A stretch of 64,000 bases of DNA from the NCBI RefSeq assembly GCF_008704795.1, contig NZ_CP023690.1:496001-560000 (forward strand), given 5' to 3'. Position numbers and translations under genes: made by a program. Under the pieces are notes generated by a model. The model searched no databases and had not been told where the DNA came from. It was given only the letters and a program-made list of their open reading frames with translations. The DNA comes from Streptomyces spectabilis (GTDB lineage Bacteria; Actinomycetota; Actinomycetes; Streptomycetales; Streptomycetaceae). Each line of letters begins with the position of its first letter. Position 1 is the first letter of the stretch. Positions 16,525 to 22,377 of this stretch are shown here, piece by piece.

Positions 16525-17895
16525 GTGACAGCTGACGAGCCTCGGGGCGCGCCGAGTACGTACGAGCGTGAGGGCTCGCGGCTCGACCTGCTGCGCTGGC
16601 GCGGGCACGAGGCGCGCGAGGCGGGCTGGACGGACCTCGCGATCCCGGCGTACCGGACGGCCGCGGACGCGGGTGACGTCGACGCGCTGCGGTGGGCGGT
16701 TCATCTACTGGAGGCCGAGGAGCGCGTCGCGGAGGCAGTCGCGTGGCTGGAGCGGCGCGCCGAGGGCGGTGACGTGCGCTCCTGGTGGCTGGCGGCCGGA
16801 GTCCTGGTCAGGGCGGGGCACGCGGAGGCGGCTGTGCCCTTCTTCACCCGGGCCGGGGAGGCCGGTGGGCCGAAGGCGTTCCTCGCTGCCGGGGACCATC
16901 TGCGCCGGGCAGGCTGCGCCGACGCGGCCGCCGCCCTGTTCCGGCGCGGCGCGGACCGAGCGGAGTCCCCCACCGATCTCCTCGCCGCGGCTCGCGCACG
17001 CGTCGACGTCAGTCATGTCGAGGCGGGTGTCGCCGTCGCCGGGCCCTTGGCCGAGGACGGGGACGTCGAGCGCCTCCGCCAGTTCGTCTGGCACCTGTCG
17101 GGCAAGGGGCATCGGGAACACTGCATCCGGCTGCTGCGGCGGGGTGTGGCGCGGGGCGCGTCACCGCTGCGCCCGCACCTCGTCGAGCTGCTGTTCCGCG
17201 ACGGGCGTGAGGACGAGGCGTACGCCTGCGGTCTCGAAGGCCTGGCCGGGAACGACGTCGAATCCGGGTGTCGGCTGCTGCGGGAACTCGTCGACCGCGG
17301 CCGGATCGATGCCGCGCTCGACGTCTGCCGGCTGCCGCCGCTGCGGGACGACCCGAGGCCCGTGGCCGTGATCGCCCGGCAGCTCTCGGCGCGCTCGTCC
17401 TGGACGGCCGTCGTCATGGAACGCCTCGCGGAGGAAGAGGAAGCAGGCCCGGTGCCCGCCCTGCGGCTCGCGGCGGCCGCTCGGGCCGCGCAGGGTGACC
17501 ACGTCAAGGCTTCGGCACTGTACCGGCAGGCGGCGGAGGCCGGGGACGACGAGGCCCTGGAACCATCGCCGCGCCGCGTCAGAATGGAGTTCAACGTAGG
17601 TGCCGCAAGCACTTCGCCCTCTTCCTGCCCCGTGCGTCACACCGCTGCCGCCGCGTCCAGTATGCGCGGGCGCACCGGACGGCGGGGAGGAACCGCCGGA
17701 CGCCCCTCTCATCCGGAGCGCGGGGTCGCGGGTCGCGGATCGCGGGTCGCGGACGAGAGGGGCGTCAAGTCGCCTGTCAGGCGCGCCGCGAGGCGTGCCC
17801 GTCGTGGCTACTTGCAGACGGTGCCGTCGGCCGGAGCCTTGCCGTTGATCAGGAACGTGTCGATCGCCTTGGTGGCGCAGCGGTTGTCGCCGTAG
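16525..17895 (+). CDS. Tetratricopeptide-like repeat protein, 3' end probably replaced
   Basis: The first about 345 residues form a Sel1/TPR-like alpha-helical repeat array (DLAIPAYRTAADAGDVDALRW; AGHAEAAVPFFTRAGEAGG; ADAAAALFRRGADRA; ASALYRQAAEAGDDEALE). Such proteins scaffold protein contacts. The GTG start VTADEPRG follows a G-rich ribosome site. After EALEPSPRR (about 17575) the frame continues about 107 residues with low-complexity, non-repeat sequence, runs through a hairpin and ends inside the convergent peptidase gene. The natural C terminus was therefore probably lost by deletion or rearrangement and the present end is run-on. Confidence 0.65.
   Translation: MTADEPRGAPSTYEREGSRLDLLRWRGHEAREAGWTDLAIPAYRTAADAGDVDALRWAVHLLEAEERVAEAVAWLERRAEGGDVRSWWLAAGVLVRAGHAEAAVPFFTRAGEAGGPKAFLAAGDHLRRAGCADAAAALFRRGADRAESPTDLLAAARARVDVSHVEAGVAVAGPLAEDGDVERLRQFVWHLSGKGHREHCIRLLRRGVARGASPLRPHLVELLFRDGREDEAYACGLEGLAGNDVESGCRLLRELVDRGRIDAALDVCRLPPLRDDPRPVAVIARQLSARSSWTAVVMERLAEEEEAGPVPALRLAAAARAAQGDHVKASALYRQAAEAGDDEALEPSPRRVRMEFNVGAASTSPSSCPVRHTAAAASSMRGRTGRRGGTAGRPSHPERGVAGRGSRVADERGVKSPVRRAARRARRGYLQTVPSAGALPLIRNVSIALVAQRLSP
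17699..17766. terminator. Hairpin with 12-bp stem and heptamer-repeat loop
   Basis: GACGCCCCTCTC pairs perfectly with GAGAGGGGCGTC across a 44-base loop. The loop contains four consecutive heptamers, (G/A)TCGCGG, at 17725-17752. It lies 42 bases downstream of the peptidase stop (minus strand) and probably terminates that gene. Confidence 0.7.
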
Positions 17896-19415
17896 GTGCC
17901 GTGGCCCTCGCCGTCGACGGTCAGGTTGACGCCCACGCCCTTGCCGAGCTGGCGTGCCATGCGCCGGGCGCCCTCGACGGGAGTGGCCGGGTCGCCGGTG
18001 TTGCCGACGACCACGATCGGGGCGGCGCCGGGCGCGGACACCTCGGGCTTGTCCGCCGTGCCGCGCACCGGCCACTGCGAACAGCCGAGCAGGCCCTCCA
18101 CCATGGACGGGCCGAAGACCGGCGAGGCCTTCTCGAAGGCGGGCCGCTCGGCGTCCACGTCGGCCCGGCTGTGGCGGCTGCGGGTGTCGGCGCAGGTGAT
18201 CGCGCCGTTCGCGGCGTGCATGTTGCTGTAACGGCCCTTGTCGTCACGGCCGTTGTAGAGGTCGGCGATCATCAGCAGGCTGGTGCCGGTACCGTCGTCC
18301 CCCATCACCTCGGCCAGGCTCGGCGCCAGGATGTCCCAGCCCTCCTCGCCCTCGTACAGGGTGGCCCCGATGGCGGTCAGGGCGAGGTCCTTGGTGAGCT
18401 TGCGGTCGCTTTCGGTGGGCGCGGGCTTCTTGTCGAGCTCGGCCAGCATGGCGTTGATGCGCCGGTTGCCCTCGGCGGCGGTCTTGCCGGTGGGGCAGTT
18501 CTCGGCGTACTCCTCGGCGCAGTAGGCCATGGCGGACTCCAGGGCCTTCTGGAAGGCCTTGGCCTGGGCGAGGCCCGACCGCACCGGGTCCCGGGTCGGG
18601 TCGACGACGGCGTCGAAGACGGTACGGCCGACGTTCTTGGGGAACAGGTGCGCGTAGACGCCGCCGAGTTCGGTGCCGTACGAGATGCCGAAGTAGTTCA
18701 GCTTCTTGTCGCCGAGCACCTGGCGCATCAGGTCCATGTCGCGCGCGGTGGTGGCGGTGCCGACGTGCGGGAGCACCTTGGCGGAGTTCTTCACGCAGGC
18801 CCGCGTGTGCCGCTTGATGTCCTTGAGCGCGTCCCCGCTGCCCGGGTCTGTGTCCAGGGTCTTGTCGTCCAGGCACTTGACGGTCGTGGTGTTGCCGACG
18901 CCGCGCGGGTCGAAGCTGACCAGGTCGTAGGAGGCGTTGAGCTTGGTGTAGTCCTCGGCGGCCTGCGGGAGGGTGGCGACGCCGGAGGCACCCGGGCCGC
19001 CGAAGTTGTAGACGAGGGAGCCGATGCGCCGGTCGGCGTCGGTGGCCTTCTTGCGGATGAGGGCCACGCCGACGGTCTCGCCCTTGGGCTTGGCGTAGTC
19101 GAGGGGCGCCTTCATGGTGGCGCACTCCCAGCCCTTGCCGGGCGCCTTGGCGGTGCCCTGGGCGGCGGACGGCGCGGGGCAGGAACTCCAGGACAGGCGC
19201 TGGCCGGAGAGGGCCGCGGGCAGCGCGGACTTCCCCTCACCGGTTCCCCCGACGGCTCCCCCGGTGGCTCCCCCGGCGGACGGGGTGGCGGTGGCCGTCC
19301 GCTCACCCTTGTCCGCGTCGTCGGACCCGCCGCCGCAGCCGGCGAGGGCGGGGATCGCGAACAGCGAGGCGGCGGCCAGCACCGCGGTGCGACCCGGACG
19401 TATGGGGTGGGGCAT
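17808..19415 (-). CDS. Tripeptidyl aminopeptidase-type alpha/beta hydrolase lipoprotein
   Basis: A 535-residue exported serine hydrolase of the Streptomyces Tap/SlpD/E peptidase group, which removes tripeptides from protein N termini. A lipobox IPALAGC lies at about residue 26, so it is membrane-anchored outside the cell. The nucleophile serine is in YFGISYGTELGG, an oxyanion-loop NFGGPGASG is present, the acid is in VVVGNTGDPATP and the histidine in DGEGHGTYG. The start MPHPIRPGRT has AGGAG 8 bases upstream; longer frames cross the promoter palindrome. It is monocistronic and followed by a strong hairpin. A palindrome and an inverted repeat precede it. Confidence 0.92.
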   Translation of the reverse strand: MPHPIRPGRTAVLAAASLFAIPALAGCGGGSDDADKGERTATATPSAGGATGGAVGGTGEGKSALPAALSGQRLSWSSCPAPSAAQGTAKAPGKGWECATMKAPLDYAKPKGETVGVALIRKKATDADRRIGSLVYNFGGPGASGVATLPQAAEDYTKLNASYDLVSFDPRGVGNTTTVKCLDDKTLDTDPGSGDALKDIKRHTRACVKNSAKVLPHVGTATTARDMDLMRQVLGDKKLNYFGISYGTELGGVYAHLFPKNVGRTVFDAVVDPTRDPVRSGLAQAKAFQKALESAMAYCAEEYAENCPTGKTAAEGNRRINAMLAELDKKPAPTESDRKLTKDLALTAIGATLYEGEEGWDILAPSLAEVMGDDGTGTSLLMIADLYNGRDDKGRYSNMHAANGAITCADTRSRHSRADVDAERPAFEKASPVFGPSMVEGLLGCSQWPVRGTADKPEVSAPGAAPIVVVGNTGDPATPVEGARRMARQLGKGVGVNLTVDGEGHGTYGDNRCATKAIDTFLINGKAPADGTVCK

Positions 19416-19427
19416 GCTCTGACTCCT

Positions 19428-19439
19428 ACCGATATCGGT
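19428..19439. promoter_or_regulatory. Perfect 12-bp palindrome ACCGATATCGGT before the peptidase gene
   Basis: The palindrome lies 13 bases upstream of the peptidase start, just before the AGGAG site. Its core CCGATATCGG recurs in the 16-bp palindrome at 38068, in front of an ArsR-type gene. Probably a repressor site. Confidence 0.55.
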
Positions 19440-19459
19440 CATGTGAGAGTAAATGGTGA

Positions 19460-19480
19460 GTAAAGTCGGCTGTACTTTAC
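19460..19480. promoter_or_regulatory. Inverted repeat GTAAAGT-N7-ACTTTAC
   Basis: Perfect 7-bp arms located 45-65 bases before the peptidase start in an unusually AT-rich patch. It probably overlaps the promoter or marks a second operator. Confidence 0.5.
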
Positions 19481-19538
19481 CCAGCGGCTCGACACGACCT
19501 TCCCCCCACCCCGTCACGGCGGCGTCACCGGCCACGGC

Positions 19539-19751
19539 CTACTTGCCGCCGCCTTCCGCGAGCGTGTGGGCGACGAGGGCGTTCGCGTGTCCGTGGCCGA
19601 GTCCGTGCTCGGTCTTGAGCCAGGTGACGAGCTCCATGTGCTTGGTGAGGGGCGAGGTGCGGATGAGGTCCTGCCAGTCCGCGATCGGGCGGCCGTACTT
19701 CTTCTCGATGGAGGGGAAGTAGCTCGCCGGGCCCTTGGGCGTCTGGTTCAT
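19539..19751 (-). CDS. DUF4287 domain protein
   Basis: A 70-residue protein: YFPSIEKKYGRPIADWQDLI, then ELVTWLKTEHGLGHGHANAL and an AHTLAE end. This is the complete DUF4287 domain, a small helical fold often found as a stand-alone gene or attached to transport-related domains. Its function is not established. The ATG (MNQTPKGPAS) has AGGAC 7 bases upstream. It lies 52 bases after the DUF998 gene on the same strand, so the two are probably one operon under the divergent TetR. Confidence 0.85.
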   Translation of the reverse strand: MNQTPKGPASYFPSIEKKYGRPIADWQDLIRTSPLTKHMELVTWLKTEHGLGHGHANALVAHTLAEGGGK

Positions 19752-19803
19752 TGCGGTGTCCTGTCTCTGGTTGGTGAGTGTGAATCGTGTGGCGGGCGGG
19801 CGG

Positions 19804-20463
19804 CTACGCCTTGAGCAGGCGCGCGGTGACTGCGGCAAGTCCCAGCAGCCCCAGGCCCGCACCGATGGTGAAGGCCGCGACGGTGGCGGAGGAGCCCGCG
19901 AAGCCGGCGAGGACGGCGAAGGGGACGAGGCGGCTGCCGACGGCCCACCCCCGATGCCCGCCCGCGGCGAAGTGACGGGCCAGAACGAAGAAGGCCGCGC
20001 ACAGGGCGAGATGGCCCACCATGCCGCTGAGCATGTGCAGGGTGCCGTGCCAGCTCATCGAGGTGGTGCGGGCGTCGGGGGCTCCGGCAGGAAATCCGGC
20101 GCCCGGGTCGGCGGCGAAGACCGCCGAGAGCAGGAACGACGCACCGAAGACGGCGATCAGCCGGGGCGCCCACACCCCGCCGGGCTCGCCGCGCAGCGCG
20201 CGGCGCATACCGACGGCACCGACGACGAGCAGCGCCCCGGTCAGCGAGAAGCTGGTCACCTGGATCCAGCCGGTGCCGCCGAGGCTCAGCTGACTGATCG
20301 CGTTGCGGGTGAAGTCGAAGCCGTCGCGCGAGAGCCCCTGGATCAGACCCGCGCCCAGGAACAGCGGACCCGCCACCACCCCTCCGGCCAGGAGGATGCG
20401 GGCCGGCACCGAGGTGGCGGCGGCAGGAGCGGCGGCGAGCGGAGCCTCGATCGTGTGCGTCAT
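19804..20463 (-). CDS. DUF998 family integral membrane protein
   Basis: A 219-residue membrane protein with about six hydrophobic helices, the first at LLAGGVVAGPLFLGAGLIQG. The DUF998 signature DGFDFTRNAISQLSLGGTGW follows it, then SWHGTLHMLSGMVGHLALC. The family has no proven function. The ATG has GGGGGA 8 bases upstream. It diverges from a tetR gene, with two 20-bp operator copies between them, which suggests TetR repression. Confidence 0.88.
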   Translation of the reverse strand: MTHTIEAPLAAAPAAATSVPARILLAGGVVAGPLFLGAGLIQGLSRDGFDFTRNAISQLSLGGTGWIQVTSFSLTGALLVVGAVGMRRALRGEPGGVWAPRLIAVFGASFLLSAVFAADPGAGFPAGAPDARTTSMSWHGTLHMLSGMVGHLALCAAFFVLARHFAAGGHRGWAVGSRLVPFAVLAGFAGSSATVAAFTIGAGLGLLGLAAVTARLLKA

Positions 20464-20481
20464 GGCGCGATCCCCCGACTG

Positions 20482-20501
20482 GAACTAGACGGTTCAGTAC
20501 T
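20482..20501. promoter_or_regulatory. TetR operator, copy 1
   Basis: GAACTAGACGGTTCAGTACT, 19 bases upstream of the DUF998 start. It differs from copy 2 (20535) at only two positions. The sequence has partial dyad symmetry (ACTAG...AGTACT), typical of TetR-family sites. Confidence 0.7.
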
Positions 20502-20534
20502 CGTTGCGGTGCGAGCGCTACAGTAGCCAGACCA

Positions 20535-20554
20535 GAACTAGACTGTCCAGTACT
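20535..20554. promoter_or_regulatory. TetR operator, copy 2
   Basis: GAACTAGACTGTCCAGTACT, 46 bases upstream of the tetR start and 53 bases from copy 1, in the same orientation. Two near-identical sites between divergent genes indicate that the TetR protein controls both. Confidence 0.7.
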
Positions 20555-20600
20555 GACGAGACTCGGCCTCACGGGGCTCGGACTGAAGACGGGAGTCGGG

Positions 20601-21221
20601 ATGGAAGCGAACGAGCAGAGCCGGTCGGCCCGCAAGCGCGGGGCGATCATGGACGCCGCGACGCGGGTGTTCGTGGAGAAGGGCTATGCGGGCACGAGCA
20701 TGGACGACATCGCGAAGCTGGCGGCCGTGTCCAAGCAGACGGTCTACAAGCACTTCGCCGACAAGGAGAAGCTGTTCGCCGAGATCGTCATGGCCACCAC
20801 CGACCGGACCGACGCCATGATCGACCTGGTGGCCGACATCCCGGCCGACGCCGACCGGCTCGAAGAGAACCTCACCCGGCTCGCCCGGCAGTTCCTGACC
20901 GCCCTGACCCAGCCCCAGGTGCTTCAGCTGCGGCGGCTGATCATCGCCAACTCCGACACCTTTCCCGAGCTCGGCGCCGCCTGGTACGAGCAGGGCTTCG
21001 AGCGCGTCCTCGCCACCCTCGCCACCACCTTCCAGCACCTGGCCGACGAGGGGCTGCTCCGGATCGACGACCCGCACCTCGCCGCCCACCACTTCTCCGG
21101 GCTCCTGCTCTGGATCCCCGTGAACAAAGCCATGTTCCACGGCGGCCCGCGGCACACCCAGGACGAGCTCGACCGCTACGCCACCGCGGGCGTCACCGCC
21201 TTCCTCGGCGCCTACCGCTGA
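20601..21221 (+). CDS. TetR/AcrR family repressor, AefR-like C terminus
   Basis: A 206-residue TetR regulator. The HTH is residues 12-58: RGAIMDAATRVFVEKGYAGT, SMDDIAKLAAVSKQTVYKHF, ADKEKLFAEIV. The ligand domain contains LRRLIIANSDTFPELGAAWYEQG, typical of the AefR-like/TetR_C_7 group that often controls efflux genes. It is divergent from the DUF998-DUF4287 pair and separated from it by two copies of a 20-bp site. GGGAG precedes the ATG. It likely represses itself and the membrane gene; the ligand is unknown. Confidence 0.92.
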   Translation: MEANEQSRSARKRGAIMDAATRVFVEKGYAGTSMDDIAKLAAVSKQTVYKHFADKEKLFAEIVMATTDRTDAMIDLVADIPADADRLEENLTRLARQFLTALTQPQVLQLRRLIIANSDTFPELGAAWYEQGFERVLATLATTFQHLADEGLLRIDDPHLAAHHFSGLLLWIPVNKAMFHGGPRHTQDELDRYATAGVTAFLGAYR

Positions 21222-21253
21222 GGGGGCGCACTCCCCGTTGCCCCTTCCGGCCG

Positions 21254-22153
21254 TCAGGACACCGGCGAGAAGAACGTGGACTTGTGCCACGTCTCCTGTC
21301 GCAGGAGGTCAAGGAGGGTCATCTCCGCCGGACCCGCGCCGGGGCGGACCGCGGCGAAGACGGGCTGGGACACGACCGGGGACACCGGGCGCGCGAGGTG
21401 CTCGTGGCCGGGCGGTACCGCGGAGGCGGGGACGAGCGTCACCCCGAGCCCGTGCGCGGCCCAGCGCACGGCCGTCGCCGTCTGGGAGACGCGGGCGACC
21501 GTGGTCGGGGCCAGGTCGTTGTCCCGCAGCACCTCCCGCAGCACGCCGTCGAGCGCGCTGTTGTGGTCGAACCTCACCCACGGCTCCCGCTGAAGGTCCC
21601 GCAGTTCGACCCGGTCCGCGGCCAGCCGCGGGTGCCCGGCGGCCAGGACCACGACGAACTCCTCGTCGCCGAGGTGGTGGCCGTCGTACAGGCCCTCTTC
21701 GCACCGCCCGGCCATCAGGGCGAGGTCCAGCACGCCTCCGCGCGCGAGGCGCTCAAGGTCGGCGGGGTTCGGTTCCTCGAAGACGGTGATCTCAAGGCGC
21801 GGGAAGCGCAGGCGCAGCGCGCTCAGCGCGCCCGGCAGCTGCCGCGTGCCCAGGCCCATCTGCGCCGCGACCGCCAGCTCCCCCACCAGCTCGTCGGCAC
21901 CGGACCGCGCCGTCGCCCGCGCCCGCCGTGCCGCGCTCACCGCGACCTCCGCGTCGCGCAGGAACGCGCGGCCGACCACGGTGGGCACGAGGCCGGACGG
22001 CGTGCGGGTGAACAGCGTCACGCCGAGCTCCCGTTCCAGGCCCCGGATCTGCTGGGACACCGACGGTTGAGCCACACGCAGCAGCTCCGCCGCCGCCGTC
22101 ACCGAGCCCTCCTCGGCAACGGCCAAGGCGTACTCGAACTGACGAAGGCTCAT
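21254..22153 (-). CDS. LysR family transcriptional regulator
   Basis: A 299-residue LysR regulator. The N-terminal HTH is LRQFEYALAVAEEGSVTAAA, ELLRVAQPSVSQQIRGLER, ELGVTLFTRTPSGLVPTVVG. The effector domain spans residues 90-290 (GELAVAAQMGLGTRQLP; LDLALMAG; GLGVTLVPASAVP). The ATG MSLRQFEY is preferred; an upstream GTG would add six residues. It has no divergent partner; its upstream region contains two ACTAGT boxes. The target may be itself or a distant gene. Confidence 0.92.
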   Translation of the reverse strand: MSLRQFEYALAVAEEGSVTAAAELLRVAQPSVSQQIRGLERELGVTLFTRTPSGLVPTVVGRAFLRDAEVAVSAARRARATARSGADELVGELAVAAQMGLGTRQLPGALSALRLRFPRLEITVFEEPNPADLERLARGGVLDLALMAGRCEEGLYDGHHLGDEEFVVVLAAGHPRLAADRVELRDLQREPWVRFDHNSALDGVLREVLRDNDLAPTTVARVSQTATAVRWAAHGLGVTLVPASAVPPGHEHLARPVSPVVSQPVFAAVRPGAGPAEMTLLDLLRQETWHKSTFFSPVS

Positions 22154-22212
22154 CGGCTCCCGTCCCCTCACTGCGGTGGGCCGCGGCCCACCGCGTCGTC
22201 ATCGGCGTCGTC

Positions 22213-22233
22213 GTACTAGTAGACGTACTAGTA
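22213..22233. promoter_or_regulatory. Duplicated GTACTAGTA boxes upstream of lysR
   Basis: GTACTAGTA occurs twice with a 12-base period (22213-22221 and 22225-22233); each box holds the palindrome TACTAGTA. They are 60-80 bases before the lysR start, in an AT-richer patch. Likely regulator binding sites. Confidence 0.55.
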
Positions 22234-22308
22234 AGTGACCTTGTTCTTCCGTTATTTCCTCCGGATTTCCGCCAGGAACGGGACGCGGTCCATCCGCGCA
22301 CGACGCAG

Positions 22309-22344
22309 TCGGCCTCCGGGACCGCAGCGGGTCCCGGAGGCCGA
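22309..22344. terminator. Hairpin terminator, 15-bp perfect stem
   Basis: TCGGCCTCCGGGACC pairs with its exact complement across a 6-base loop. It begins 34 bases past the stop of the M14 carboxypeptidase gene (minus strand). Confidence 0.85.
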
Positions 22345-22377
22345 TGTCATGCGACGAGCTGTGCGTCGCCTAGTCGC

